A stretch of 63,209 bases of DNA from an uncultured Lachnospiraceae bacterium (GCA_900317755.1 ONHZ01000064.1:1-63209); one strand, 5' to 3'; positions 1 through 9,560 are shown, numbered from the stretch's first letter. The notes: generated from the letters alone by a model not told the origin. Made by a program: numbers and translations.

Positions 1-63
1 ATACCTCAGTAAGCCGATAGGCGATGAATGAGTTTATGCAACGCAAGCAAAAATCATGAAGCC

Positions 64-122
64 GAGAGGCGCCTCGCGTGAGACAGTATTAACGTGCGGG
101 AGCGAGTATTAGGAGAAAAATT
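64..122 (+). promoter_or_regulatory. trmL leader with short palindrome and RBS
   Basis: The 122 bases before trmL hold a 10-base perfect palindrome (GAGGCGCCTC, 66-75) and the ribosome binding site AGGAG (111-115) seven bases before the ATG. No promoter was recognised, and the left part may belong to a transcript entering from outside the window. Confidence 0.35.
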
Positions 123-620
123 ATGTTCAACATCGTACTCTACGAACCCGAAATTCCATACAACACCGGCAACATCGGCCGGACCTGTGTCGCAACAGGA
201 TCGGTCCTGCATCTGATTGAGCCACTGGGTTTTCACATCAGTGATAAGGCCGTGAAGCGGGCAGGTCTTGATTACTGGCCAAGACTTGAGAAGCATGTCT
301 ATGTGAATTTTCAGGATTTTCTTGAGAAGAATAAAGACGCAAAAATTTATTATGCGACGACGAAGGCGCATCAGGTTTATTCTGATGTGCATTTTCATGA
401 TGGTGATTTTATCATGTTCGGGCCGGAGAGCCGAGGTATTCCTGAAGAGATTCTTGTAGATCATGAGGATACCTGCATTAGGATTCCGATGGCCGAGAAT
501 GAGCGGTCTCTTAATCTTTGCAATTCTGTGGCAATAGTTCTGTATGAGGCACTCCGCCAGAATGATTTCTTAAGCCTTGAGAAGAATGGTGAACTTCATA
601 CTCTCTCCTGGAAGAAATAA
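123..620 (+). CDS. trmL: tRNA (cytidine(34)-2'-O)-methyltransferase TrmL
   Basis: This is a SpoU/TrmH-family SPOUT methyltransferase of 165 residues, the usual length for TrmL (YibK). Family members methylate the 2'-O of the wobble base of tRNA-Leu isoacceptors using S-adenosylmethionine, as dimers in the cytoplasm. The sequence shows the three SPOUT motifs: NIGRTC near residue 18 after the opening FNIVLYEPEIPYNTG, MFGPESRGIP in the middle and IPMAENERSLNLCNS near the C-terminus, which together form the knotted cofactor site. The ATG has an AGGAG seven bases upstream. The next gene is unrelated and has its own promoter, so trmL probably ends its transcript here. Confidence 0.93.
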   Translation: MFNIVLYEPEIPYNTGNIGRTCVATGSVLHLIEPLGFHISDKAVKRAGLDYWPRLEKHVYVNFQDFLEKNKDAKIYYATTKAHQVYSDVHFHDGDFIMFGPESRGIPEEILVDHEDTCIRIPMAENERSLNLCNSVAIVLYEALRQNDFLSLEKNGELHTLSWKK

Positions 621-639
621 TTTTTTGGTCGCATATTTC

Positions 640-668
640 TTGTATATTTTCTTTTCCCGTTGTATAGT
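640..668 (+). promoter_or_regulatory. sigma-A type promoter for the lipoprotein gene
   Basis: A -35 hexamer TTGTAT (640-645), 17-base spacer and -10 hexamer TATAGT (663-668) lie 86 bases before the ATG at 755. Spacing is ideal and the hexamers are close to consensus. No operator was recognised. Confidence 0.55.
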
Positions 669-754
669 TAATAACAGTGCAAAATTACGTATATTTTTTC
701 TGACAAAGACGCCAGATGATATTTTGCAAAGAATGTGCAGTAGATGGGAGAAAT

Positions 755-2413
755 ATGAGAAATAATATTATTAGATTTGCAGCGCTTTTCTGCTCAGCTT
801 CTTTTTTATTTACGGGCTGTGCAAATCAGAGCAGTACAGCTGAGAAAAATGCTTCTGCAGACTCGGGCGTTGAAGCCGAGACAGAAAGCGGTTCCGGTAA
901 TGCTATAGACAATACTTCGATTAATGAACCTCAGGAAAAAGATGAAAAATCTGCCGGTGTCATTCAGTTCGAGAATGAATATAAAGCAATCTCTCTGGAT
1001 GATGAAGAAAAGGGTATTCATTATGGCGAAATTTCATATGAGCTGATTCACATAAAGGATAGCGGTGATGAGAAGTCAAATGGCGTGGATCTATCTAATC
1101 TTTCAGAGGCACTTGAAGAATTGGATTCTGAAATAGAAAATAATGCGAAAGGGTCTGCTGAGGAATATAAAAAAGAATATGCTGAAGATGATTACTTCTA
1201 CACTGATGATAAGGACAAAAACATTGCAGAGTTTTCTTTTACTTCCAAAATATTAATAGAACGCGCAGATGATGATGCGGTTTCTCTATTACTTAACAAT
1301 TATGAATACACAGGCGGGGCTCATGGTTCATCCTCATATGTTCCATACAATTTCAACACAAAGTCAGGACAGGATATTGTTTTTTCAGATGTTCTGAAGG
1401 ATACGACTGGTCTTGAGGACAAGGTGGTAGCAATACTGAAGGAGGATTACCCTGAACTTTTTGAAGACAGTGATTCAACATTTTCTCCAGAACAGACTGC
1501 AAGGGATGATATGAATGAACTTGCATCCAATCCTGAAAAGGCATCAAATCCATGGTATCTGACGCCATCTGGCGTGGATTTCATATTTGGCGAATATGAG
1601 CTGGGAGCATATGCTTCCGGCAGCCAGTTTGTCGAGCTCTCCTATGATGAAAATAAAGATATGTTTAATTCTGATATTTCCTATGGAGAAATACCGGATG
1701 GGAGCCTGATAACCATTACTTCACAGGGTAAGGTTACAGTAAATGGAAAAGAGCTTTCTATTGGCTCCACGTATGACGAAGACAGTCAGGCATATACCTA
1801 TACAACTACCTATGACGGGAAGGAAATCGAGCTTGATGCTCCGGAAAATGCATATTTTGCATACAATTATGTTGCCCGGAGGGGAGAAAAATATTTTTTA
1901 CTCACAGAGTATGCAACGGATAATATGATTCCGGAACTTTCGATTTATGATCTTGGTACAGGATCAAAGCTCCCGACTACATATGAATTTTCTCTTCAGA
2001 ATGGAATAAATAATGACCTAAGCAATCTGACTGTTACGAAGCGCCTGGATGCACTTAGTACTGTAGATGCAACAATTTCAGCTTCATTTACAGCAGATGG
2101 ACTTCTTACTACTAATGGACAGGACTATACGATTCTTTCAAACTTCGGCGGCCCGAATGCTGACACGCCCGATGCGATGGCACATACACTCACAGCAAAG
2201 AAGGACATCCGCTGTGTCGATGGCCTCATTAAGAAAGGCGCGAAGGTTCGATTAGCGAAAACAAATGCAGACGAGAAGGCGCAGACTATAACGCTCTTGT
2301 TGAGCGACGACTCAACTGTTACAGTGCTCGTCGAAACCAAGGAAGATGGCACGCATACCATCGACGGCGTCGATGAAAACGAGCTGTTTGATGGAATTCA
2401 GTACTCGGGTTGA
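755..2413 (+). CDS. lipoprotein with DUF4163 and DUF3298 (PdaC/RsiV-like) domains
   Basis: The 552-residue protein starts at ATG 755, with GGGAG just upstream. A start at 716 would put 13 residues before a typical signal peptide. The signal peptide ends in a lipobox (FTGC), so the protein should be lipid-anchored outside the membrane. A low-complexity acidic linker follows, then a DUF4163-like segment containing YTGGAHGSSSY, then a DUF3298-like segment around WYLTPSGVDFIFGEYELG. These paired domains occur in the anti-sigma factor RsiV and in the peptidoglycan deacetylase PdaC, where they sense or bind cell-wall ligands. No catalytic deacetylase domain is visible. The C-terminal 200 residues are unrecognised. 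A cell-envelope binding or sensing role is inferred. Confidence 0.75.
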   Translation: MRNNIIRFAALFCSASFLFTGCANQSSTAEKNASADSGVEAETESGSGNAIDNTSINEPQEKDEKSAGVIQFENEYKAISLDDEEKGIHYGEISYELIHIKDSGDEKSNGVDLSNLSEALEELDSEIENNAKGSAEEYKKEYAEDDYFYTDDKDKNIAEFSFTSKILIERADDDAVSLLLNNYEYTGGAHGSSSYVPYNFNTKSGQDIVFSDVLKDTTGLEDKVVAILKEDYPELFEDSDSTFSPEQTARDDMNELASNPEKASNPWYLTPSGVDFIFGEYELGAYASGSQFVELSYDENKDMFNSDISYGEIPDGSLITITSQGKVTVNGKELSIGSTYDEDSQAYTYTTTYDGKEIELDAPENAYFAYNYVARRGEKYFLLTEYATDNMIPELSIYDLGTGSKLPTTYEFSLQNGINNDLSNLTVTKRLDALSTVDATISASFTADGLLTTNGQDYTILSNFGGPNADTPDAMAHTLTAKKDIRCVDGLIKKGAKVRLAKTNADEKAQTITLLLSDDSTVTVLVETKEDGTHTIDGVDENELFDGIQYSG

Positions 2414-2552
2414 GGTTTAGGAATAGAGTGCGCGAGGGAGCACGACAATTTATTATATTAAATTTGAAAATATCTACTTAAAGTAGTAAAATAAAACAGA
2501 TTGCATATAGTTTGACTTATTCCGTAGCAGTAATGCGACTTAATAATATTTT

Positions 2553-3644
2553 ATGTACTACGAAGATATCGAAGAAGCAAAAAAATTAGTCATAAAAGCA
2601 GCTCTTGAGATGCAGCGCACAGGTCTTATTGTCCGTACCTGGGGTAATGTCAGTGCACGGATCAACCACGACGAATTTGTGATTACACCTTCAGGCAGGA
2701 GCTATGACAGCCTTACCCCTGATGATATTGTAAAGGTGAGGATTAATGACCTTTCTTATGATGGCAATATCACACCGTCAAGTGAAAAAGGCGTTCATGC
2801 AGAAGTATACAAAAAGCACAGACGTGCTTCGTTTGTCATTCATACACATCAGGATTATTCCACAGCTCTTTCTACGCTGAAGAGACCATTGAATATCGAA
2901 ACGCTTTATCCAGACAGGGTAGAGGACTTAGGTCCTGTAGTGCCTGTGTCTGAATATGCGCCATTTGGAACAAAAAAGCTTATGGCAAATGTCGCCACAG
3001 CCTTAAAGGAAAATCCAAAGTCACGTGCGGTCCTTATGCAGAATCACGGTGTTGTTGTATTTGGCCGTACTGATGAGGAAGCTATGGATACAGCCAAGTC
3101 TCTCGAGAAATTCTGCGAACATGAATATTCACATCTCACTGGAAGACAGAGAATCGATATCTTATATCCATTCTATTCAATTACGAATTTCTGCCGTGTA
3201 TTCAGACGTGACAAAAAGGAAGAATATGAAGCACAGAGAGATCTCTTTGCAGAGAATAAAGATGCTGCTTATGTTGTCTATGCCTATAGTCCGTATATCA
3301 AGGAAGCAAGCGATTACAAATTTTTCATGCGTGCTTACAATGATGATCTGGCACAGATTGCAGGACCAGTCATTCCCATAAAGAGTGCAGTCACGCCGCA
3401 TAGAAAGATTGCGCAGGCCCTGAAGAATTCCGGCGGCGTTATGTTATTAAACGGAATAGGTGCTGTAGTCACTGGTACAGACAAAGAAGATGCATTTGCA
3501 AAGGTTGCCTGTCTTGATAAGTGTGCAATGACCTCACTCATGCAAAAGGCACATCTTCATCCTACGCCGGTAAGCTTTTATGATGCCGAGCATGAGCATT
3601 CAGTATATTTGAACAGCTATTCTAAATTAAAGGACAAGGATTAA
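2553..3644 (+). CDS. class II aldolase/adducin family protein, two-domain form
   Basis: The 363-residue protein begins like L-fuculose-phosphate and L-ribulose-phosphate aldolase/epimerases: GNVSARI, ITPSGRSYDSL, the metal-site motif VIHTHQDYST and later MQNHGVVVFG. Family enzymes bind a divalent metal through histidines and cleave or rearrange sugar phosphates in the cytoplasm. Its length is about 1.5 times a single domain. The C-terminal part (LNGIGAVVTG and flanks) looks like a second, degenerate copy of the same fold lacking the histidines. The ATG has no evident ribosome binding site. The stop overlaps the start of the AraC gene (TAATG), so the two are coupled and the regulator may respond to the substrate. 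The substrate is unknown. Confidence 0.8.
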   Translation: MYYEDIEEAKKLVIKAALEMQRTGLIVRTWGNVSARINHDEFVITPSGRSYDSLTPDDIVKVRINDLSYDGNITPSSEKGVHAEVYKKHRRASFVIHTHQDYSTALSTLKRPLNIETLYPDRVEDLGPVVPVSEYAPFGTKKLMANVATALKENPKSRAVLMQNHGVVVFGRTDEEAMDTAKSLEKFCEHEYSHLTGRQRIDILYPFYSITNFCRVFRRDKKEEYEAQRDLFAENKDAAYVVYAYSPYIKEASDYKFFMRAYNDDLAQIAGPVIPIKSAVTPHRKIAQALKNSGGVMLLNGIGAVVTGTDKEDAFAKVACLDKCAMTSLMQKAHLHPTPVSFYDAEHEHSVYLNSYSKLKDKD

Positions 3645-4609
3645 TGCCACAGACAGGAGCTAAAAAGCCGGAGCTGGAATACAGGTTTTACAACATTGAC
3701 AGTGGGCATTTCTTTCTTCCAAAGGTTGGAGACGGATGGGAGCAGGAATATGGCAAAGGCTTAAATGGCCAGCTTCATTTTCACAATCTCATGGAGATAG
3801 GTTACTGTTTTCATGGGAGTGGGACTGTTGTGATAGGGGATAAGAAGGAACGTTATAGCGATGACTTTTTCACCATTATCCCGAAACATATTCCACATAC
3901 GACGATGTCTGATCCTGGACATAAGTGTCTTTGGAATTATTTATTTATTGATTTTGAAAATTTCTGTCAGTCTTCGATAAAGGATGGCGGTACTTTTTCT
4001 GCAGAGGAAATAATAGATGCCGTTTCAAAAAATGGCGTCATTTCTTCGAAAGAAGAGAATCCAGGCATTGCAGAGCACATTCAGGATATGCTTTTTGAAT
4101 GCACGAAGAAACAGAAATATTACGAAGATATTCTGATGTATGAATTCCTTTCTGTGCTGGTTGAGCTGCTCAGGCATACAGAGGAAAATGCATTATTAAT
4201 AAAGAAAAATAAAAGGGAACAGTATCTGACGCCGGCACTTGATTATATTGATAAGAATTTTGCCGAAAATATTAAAATAAAGGATCTTGCAGATCTCTGT
4301 GCTCTTTCTGAAAGCCATTTCAGAAGGACATTTGAAGAGATAATGGAAATGAAGCCACTTGATTATGTGAATTTTGTAAGGATTCGAAAGGCCTGCGATC
4401 TGATCAGAAAGACTTCGATGTCCATGCAGGATATCAGTCTTGAAATAGGATATGATACTATTTCCACCTTTAATAGAAATTTCAGGAAGCTTACGGGGAC
4501 CACGCCATACAAGTGGAAGGAAGCTCCTGGAAATAAGGATTTGGATCTTTCTGATTTTCATATCAGTGCCAAAAAGGGCTGGGAAGCAAATGGCGTGACG
4601 CCGAAATAA
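3644..4609 (+). CDS. AraC-family transcriptional regulator with cupin sensor
   Basis: This 321-residue regulator has an N-terminal AraC-type cupin domain (LHFHNLMEIGYCFHGSG, then PKHIPHT) for binding a small molecule. A C-terminal AraC DNA-binding domain follows, with two helix-turn-helix units (IKDLADLCALSESHFRRTF and ISLEIGYDTISTFNRNF, ending in TPYKWK). Such proteins usually activate carbohydrate genes when a sugar binds. The ATG overlaps the aldolase stop codon, and a solute-binding lipoprotein follows 19 bases later. Control of one or both neighbours is the simplest inference. Confidence 0.9.
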   Translation: MPQTGAKKPELEYRFYNIDSGHFFLPKVGDGWEQEYGKGLNGQLHFHNLMEIGYCFHGSGTVVIGDKKERYSDDFFTIIPKHIPHTTMSDPGHKCLWNYLFIDFENFCQSSIKDGGTFSAEEIIDAVSKNGVISSKEENPGIAEHIQDMLFECTKKQKYYEDILMYEFLSVLVELLRHTEENALLIKKNKREQYLTPALDYIDKNFAENIKIKDLADLCALSESHFRRTFEEIMEMKPLDYVNFVRIRKACDLIRKTSMSMQDISLEIGYDTISTFNRNFRKLTGTTPYKWKEAPGNKDLDLSDFHISAKKGWEANGVTPK

Positions 4610-4628
4610 TTGGGGAACTTACGAACGT

Positions 4629-6047
4629 ATGCGGGGAATGAATATAAAAAGAAGAATACTTTGTCTTTTTATTTCTGCAGGGATGAGTGCATCCCTTTTG
4701 ACAGGCTGTAATTCTCTGACCGGACTTACTACTACCTTTCAGACACCTGCGGGAACGCTTGATTCAACTGCAGAGTTGGCTGATCCTGTTGATGTAAGTG
4801 AGGAAGATGATAATACACTTTCTATTTATATCTGGGATGAGGATGCCAACAGGGCGACGCTAGAAGCGGCAGAGTATGCCTACAAACAGATCAATCCAAG
4901 CTTTAAGCTGAATATCATAAATGCAAGGACATGGGATAAGGTTCAGGGGCGACTTTCAAAAAGCGGTGCATTAAAGGATAGTTCTTCACTGCCAGATCTT
5001 ACGATGATGCAGGATGAGGCCGCAGAATTTATGATAAGGACTTATCCTGAAATCTTTCAGAATATTTCTGATAGCGAGGTAGACTGGTCAGATTTTCCTT
5101 CTTCAAAAGAGGCACTTACTACCATTGATGGCGTTCATTACGCTTATCCATATGACAATTCAACCTGCCTGGCTGCTTACAGGACGGATATACTTGCTGA
5201 TGCTGGTTATACGATAGATGACCTTACAGGTATCACATGGAACAGATGGCGTGAAATAGGACAGGATGTATACGACAAGACTGGAAAATATCTCATCGCT
5301 ATGGATCAGAGCGGTATCGATCTGCCATTTATTATGATGCAGGAGGAAGGCGAGTCCTGCTTTAAGGATGGAGAACTGGATATTACAGACAATGAGACCA
5401 TGAAAAAAATAATGATTTTCATGGAAAAAGCAACAGATGAAAACTGCATTTACAATACCAGCAACTGGAGCAATTACCTTGATGAGACATTGAGCGGGGA
5501 TAAAATCTGTGGAACGATTGCGGGTTCGTGGATCGTACCCAATATTATGTCTTATAAGGACAATTATGGAAAGTGGGCTATTACTACACTTCCTACATTT
5601 ACAGGTGCGGAAGGCTATGCGACAGAAGGCGGTTCTTCGATATTCCTGTTGTCCTCGTGTACAGGAAAGAAAAAGCAGCTTGCTATGGAATTTCTTGATT
5701 ATACTTTAGGCGGAGGTTTCGGAGCTCAGGTTACTTATGAGAGAGGCCTTAGAAATTCAGGTTTTCTTGCATCATACCTGCCATGCGGGGAATATCCTCC
5801 ATACAGGGAGAGTGTTGGATATTTTGAAGATCAAAAGATATATCTTGATATTCTGGATTATCAGAACAAGGCTCAGAATGTTGAGCAGAATAAGTATTAT
5901 TATCTTTTGAGGACAAATCTTTCAAAAGAGATACATCTCATTACTGTAAAGGATAAGTACGCCCGGCCTACGGTAGAAAATGCTTTGGCTGTGGTATATA
6001 ATCAAACGAAATTTAACATCAGAATGTTAGATCAAAAGGTACGATGA
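4629..6047 (+). CDS. extracellular solute-binding lipoprotein (ABC family 1)
   Basis: The 472-residue protein has a lipoprotein signal peptide ending in LTGC and the general build of sugar-type ABC substrate-binding proteins: the LSIYIWDE opening strand, PDLTMMQDEAAEFM, a central hinge near YPYDNSTCLAAYR and IAGSWIVPNI. It should sit on the outer face of the membrane and deliver a ligand to a permease. No permease or ATPase gene lies nearby, so its partner is elsewhere or it acts with a sensor. GGGGAA lies 11 bases before ATG 4629; ATG 4638 is an alternative start. It follows the aldolase and AraC genes in the same direction and a shared carbohydrate theme is plausible. Confidence 0.8.
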   Translation: MRGMNIKRRILCLFISAGMSASLLTGCNSLTGLTTTFQTPAGTLDSTAELADPVDVSEEDDNTLSIYIWDEDANRATLEAAEYAYKQINPSFKLNIINARTWDKVQGRLSKSGALKDSSSLPDLTMMQDEAAEFMIRTYPEIFQNISDSEVDWSDFPSSKEALTTIDGVHYAYPYDNSTCLAAYRTDILADAGYTIDDLTGITWNRWREIGQDVYDKTGKYLIAMDQSGIDLPFIMMQEEGESCFKDGELDITDNETMKKIMIFMEKATDENCIYNTSNWSNYLDETLSGDKICGTIAGSWIVPNIMSYKDNYGKWAITTLPTFTGAEGYATEGGSSIFLLSSCTGKKKQLAMEFLDYTLGGGFGAQVTYERGLRNSGFLASYLPCGEYPPYRESVGYFEDQKIYLDILDYQNKAQNVEQNKYYYLLRTNLSKEIHLITVKDKYARPTVENALAVVYNQTKFNIRMLDQKVR

Positions 6048-6063
6048 AAGGATATTGTTTTTT

Positions 6064-6594
6064 ATGACACAGGATACATATTATGAGACATCAATTAAGA
6101 GAAATCCTACAAAAGGGCAGATCGGCGTATCATATTTTCTGATTGCTATGATTTTTATTTCAGCCTTTACGATTATGATATATTTTCCGTTTGCTGGGAT
6201 TCCTCTTGCTATTGTCGCAGCAATTGCTTTTTATTTTATCCATTATTTTTATAAAAGAGCAATATATCTCGATTTCGATTATACCATGACAAATGGCGAG
6301 CTTGACATAGCAAAAGTTATGGGCGGAGAAAAGAGGAAACATCTTCTCACAATAAATTGCAGGGAAGGACTTATTTTCATGGCACCTCTTAATTCTCCAG
6401 AGCTTAAACAGTATGATCAACAGAAATTAAAGACATATGACTGCACTTCTTTCCAGGAGAATGTTCCTGTTTACTGCATGATTGCAAAGGCAGCAGGAGA
6501 TGATGGTGAAAAAATAAGGCTTTATTTTGAACCTGACCAGGAAATGATGAAGGAATTTCACAGGCTGTCTCCAAGGAATGTAAAGGTACTCTGA
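6064..6594 (+). CDS. DUF6106 family membrane protein
   Basis: This is a 176-residue protein with two adjacent hydrophobic segments near the N-terminus (about residues 20-65) followed by a soluble C-terminal half. The segment DYTMTNGELDIAKVMGGEKRKH resembles the DUF6106 family as I know it from Lachnospiraceae; its function is unknown. ATG 6064 is preferred over TTG 6055 because AAAGGA (6047-6052) is correctly spaced for the ATG. The gene begins 16 bases after the solute-binding protein gene and may share its transcript. Confidence 0.65.
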   Translation: MTQDTYYETSIKRNPTKGQIGVSYFLIAMIFISAFTIMIYFPFAGIPLAIVAAIAFYFIHYFYKRAIYLDFDYTMTNGELDIAKVMGGEKRKHLLTINCREGLIFMAPLNSPELKQYDQQKLKTYDCTSFQENVPVYCMIAKAAGDDGEKIRLYFEPDQEMMKEFHRLSPRNVKVL

Positions 6595-6612
6595 TTATTA
6601 TCGAATTGGTTT

Positions 6613-7470
6613 ATGATGAATCAGGATTCTGAAAAGAGCGGGGGACTCAGTGCCAATGTTTTAAAGATCATCGCAGTGATTACAATGTTTATTGATCATT
6701 TTACGGTGATTTTTCTGATGCCGGCGCTCTACGGTAGGGGAACAGGTTTATTTTCTTCATTTTCAGCTGAAGAAATTCAAACATTATATTCAGTTGGACG
6801 GGGCATAGGGAGAATTGCTTTTCCTATTTTTGCCTTTTTTGTTGCTGAAGGATTATTTTATACGAAGGACAGACGCAGATACTTAGAGCGCCTGTTTCTT
6901 TTTGCGCTTATTTCTGAAATCCCATTTGACTACAGTCTTTTTGGCATGCCATTTTATTCTGGAGCATCGAATGTAATATTTACGCTGTTTCTCGGCGGGG
7001 TTGCAATTTATCTTGGGGATCTTGTGCTTGGCAGAAAAGTGGTAATGGCAGCAGATGGAAGGCGGGCATTAAAAAATGATGCCAAATCAAATGCTAATAA
7101 TATGCCAGTGCCGCTTCGCATTATCATTACTATTCTTATTTATCTTGGCGCAATGTATCTTGGCCAGTATTTTCTGACGGATTATTCTTTCTCAGGAGTG
7201 CTGGTTATCCTCGTCGATTACCTTTTTATGTATGAGCTGAGGTCAGTTTCCGGCTACTCCGATCGTGCAGGGCGAATCATGGGATTTTCACTTGGCATCA
7301 TTGTATTAAGCTTGTTTTCTTCAAGAACTGAACTCTATGCTGCAATTGATCTCATTTTTATTGCCTTGTACAGTGGGAAAAGGGGAAAACAATATAAATA
7401 TTTTTTCTATATTTTTTATCCAGCACATCTTGTTTTGCTGAAAATATTATTTCAATTCATGCAGAAGTAA
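6613..7470 (+). CDS. TraX family integral membrane protein
   Basis: The 285-residue protein is mostly hydrophobic with about eight predicted membrane segments and starts with the TraX signature LSANVLKIIAVITMFIDHF, followed by GRIAFPIFAFFVAEG and SEIPFDY. TraX of the F plasmid acetylates pilin. The many chromosomal relatives in Firmicutes are assumed to be membrane acyltransferases, but their substrates are unknown. It follows the DUF6106 gene by 18 bases. No strong ribosome binding site is seen. Confidence 0.85.
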   Translation: MMNQDSEKSGGLSANVLKIIAVITMFIDHFTVIFLMPALYGRGTGLFSSFSAEEIQTLYSVGRGIGRIAFPIFAFFVAEGLFYTKDRRRYLERLFLFALISEIPFDYSLFGMPFYSGASNVIFTLFLGGVAIYLGDLVLGRKVVMAADGRRALKNDAKSNANNMPVPLRIIITILIYLGAMYLGQYFLTDYSFSGVLVILVDYLFMYELRSVSGYSDRAGRIMGFSLGIIVLSLFSSRTELYAAIDLIFIALYSGKRGKQYKYFFYIFYPAHLVLLKILFQFMQK

Positions 7471-7492
7471 TGCGAAAATCCAATACTGTTTT

Positions 7493-7521
7493 TTGACACA
7501 CCGGCTTTTCTATGATAAAAT
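7493..7521 (+). promoter_or_regulatory. strong sigma-A type promoter for the gtrA-GT2 pair
   Basis: A consensus -35 TTGACA (7493-7498), 17-base spacer and -10 TAAAAT (7516-7521) lie about 70 bases before the GtrA gene, marking a new transcription unit after traX. Confidence 0.7.
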
Positions 7522-7591
7522 CACACATCATTACATGCTGAAACAGCACAAGAAAGCCCATCTGAAGTTTTTCAAAAAGGCTGAATAATAT

Positions 7592-8167
7592 ATGGATGAA
7601 GTTTTATTTATGGAAAAAGAGAAAGACGAAAAGAAAAATGCGATAGAGGTCAACGATTTTATGGACCGTATCGTAAATTATTTTTTCGTTAAATATCCAA
7701 AGTCGCAGGTCGTACTGCCACTTTATCTTAAGATGAAGGAACTCATGATGTATGGTCTTTTTGGACTTGGGACTTTTCTTATTGCTATTTTTTCATACAT
7801 GCTGTTCACCGAAAATCTCAAGATGAATGTCCTCATAGGTAATGCTTTAAGCTGGGTGCTTGCCACTACCTTTGCATTTCTTACGAACAGGAAGTGGGTA
7901 TTTCCAATCCATGAGCACGGCTTTGCAGCATTTACCAAGCAGTTTGTCAGCTTTACCGCTGGAAGGCTTCTGACGCTTGGCATAGAGGAAGTAATGCTTG
8001 GTGTATTGGTACAGTGGCTTGGCCTTCCCAACATGCCGATTAAGTTTGTAGCACAGTTTGTTGTCATTTCCCTGAATTACTTTTTCAGTAAGGCTCTTGT
8101 TTTTAACAAGAAAAAAGCTCTTCCTGAAAATAAAGAGAAGCGTCTTCAGTCTGAAAAAAGTGTGTAA
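7592..8167 (+). CDS. GtrA family polyprenyl-sugar translocase
   Basis: The 191-residue protein carries the four-helix GtrA-like domain: LMMYGLFGLGTFLIAIFSYM, SWVLATTFAFLTNRKWVF, the third helix around GRLLTLGIEE and the fourth near FVVISLNYFFSK. GtrA proteins are thought to flip lipid-linked sugars across the membrane for later transfer to glycans. The charged N-terminal stretch of about 40 residues is longer than usual. ATG 7610 is a possible alternative start. A glycosyltransferase gene begins 8 bases after the stop, so the two are probably co-transcribed and act on the same lipid-linked sugar. Confidence 0.85.
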   Translation: MDEVLFMEKEKDEKKNAIEVNDFMDRIVNYFFVKYPKSQVVLPLYLKMKELMMYGLFGLGTFLIAIFSYMLFTENLKMNVLIGNALSWVLATTFAFLTNRKWVFPIHEHGFAAFTKQFVSFTAGRLLTLGIEEVMLGVLVQWLGLPNMPIKFVAQFVVISLNYFFSKALVFNKKKALPENKEKRLQSEKSV

Positions 8168-8174
8168 TGTATAG

Positions 8175-9560
8175 ATGAAATTTTCAATCATAATCCGCGC
8201 CTATCACACAAACAGGGTTTATTTCAGGGATTGTATAGATTCTGTTCTGGGTCAGACATTTTCAGATTTTGAACTTATTATTCTCGATCAGAATCCGGAC
8301 TCTTCATTAGGTGTCGTAGTAAACGAATTTTTCCCGGAAGATGACAGAATCACATACAGGCATATTGTACAGGGCAGGTCTGCAGGGTTTGCTCTTAATT
8401 TTGCGCTTTCTACTGCCAAAGGAGATATTTTTCTCTTTCTGAACCAGCATGACAGAATGGCAAAGGATGCGCTCAGCATCATTTCAAAATCCTTTGATGA
8501 AAATCCACAAAAGAAGCTAATTTATTCCGATTTTGACGAGATAGAAAATTCCGAGAGAGTTCGTCCACATTTTCTGCCTTCATATAATGTTGAGCTTCTG
8601 CGCCAGCATGATTATATTGGTAATACTTTTGCAATGAAAAGGGAAAATTTTACCTTTGGCGATAACATGAAATTTTTCCCGGAATACTATCTGCTTCTTT
8701 GTTTTACGGAAAGACGAAATACCGTATTTCATATTGCAAAGCTGCTTTTTCACAGGCATTTCATCAGTGACGAGGATGAGAATGACTATTACTCGATTTA
8801 CGAGGATTTCACCAGCCAGGAACTGAAAAAAGAAAAAGAAAAGCTTTATTATTCAAGGCTTGCGGAAGCGAAGGCAATAGTCTCAGTTGAATTAAAGAGA
8901 AGAAACATTAAGGCAGATCTTAGTGCAGATAAGAGATATAGTGCAGAGAAATCATTATTCAGTTTTCCTTACATTAGTGTCAAATATGATGGGGATGAAT
9001 ATTATTTCAAGAATCAGTCATATACATTCGTAAAGGATAAGAACGTTAGGCTTTTTGGACGAAATTCCATAAAGAAACTTTATGGCGCACTTGCCCAGCC
9101 GGATGTAGTGATGGTATGCCCAAAGACTTTGAAGGATGTACTTTCAGTAAATAACTGCGGATATATTTTTGATAAGAATGGCATTGTCTATCCTGCGTGC
9201 TATGGAGAGCTTCCATGGAGCTTAGGCTACGAGGACAGGATAGCATTGCGGAATGATGTAAGTGCTGTTTCACTGTCGTGCTGTCTGATTGATTCAAAAT
9301 TTCTAAAAAAATCCGGCGGAATCGATGAAAGGCTTTCGAAGCGGGACAGAATGCTTGATCTCTGTCTTCGTGCGACAGAGCATGGTTACAGGATTGTATA
9401 TGAACCTGATGTCACAGCGTTTGAAGGCGAATCTGATAATGAGAGCAGTGAGCAGTCCAATGTACTATTAATGGAAAAGCATGGAGATTTTATAAAAAAT
9501 GGAGATCCCTTTTACAATGAAAATCTTCCCTTGGGACTGAAAAATTATTCACTGGCTTAA
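8175..9560 (+). CDS. family 2 glycosyltransferase
   Basis: The 461-residue protein has a GT-A fold N-terminus: FSIIIRAYHTNRVYFRDCIDSVLGQTF, the SAGFALNFAL segment, FLFLNQHDRM in place of the usual DDD/DxD, and IYSDFDEIE. It lacks membrane helices. The C-terminal part around CCLIDSKFLKKSGGIDERL resembles a second GT2-like half that begins again after a central linker, so the protein may be a tandem GT2 with a degenerate second domain. It follows gtrA closely and may modify the same polysaccharide. Confidence 0.8.
   Translation: MKFSIIIRAYHTNRVYFRDCIDSVLGQTFSDFELIILDQNPDSSLGVVVNEFFPEDDRITYRHIVQGRSAGFALNFALSTAKGDIFLFLNQHDRMAKDALSIISKSFDENPQKKLIYSDFDEIENSERVRPHFLPSYNVELLRQHDYIGNTFAMKRENFTFGDNMKFFPEYYLLLCFTERRNTVFHIAKLLFHRHFISDEDENDYYSIYEDFTSQELKKEKEKLYYSRLAEAKAIVSVELKRRNIKADLSADKRYSAEKSLFSFPYISVKYDGDEYYFKNQSYTFVKDKNVRLFGRNSIKKLYGALAQPDVVMVCPKTLKDVLSVNNCGYIFDKNGIVYPACYGELPWSLGYEDRIALRNDVSAVSLSCCLIDSKFLKKSGGIDERLSKRDRMLDLCLRATEHGYRIVYEPDVTAFEGESDNESSEQSNVLLMEKHGDFIKNGDPFYNENLPLGLKNYSLA

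Noticed and set aside
577-765. 62-residue reading frame between trmL and the lipoprotein gene
   Set aside because: It overlaps trmL, has no ribosome binding site and covers the promoter at 640-668.
2541-2555. Leaderless start for the aldolase gene (TAATAAT just before the ATG)
   Set aside because: No -35 box at the right distance; the absence of a ribosome binding site alone is not enough.
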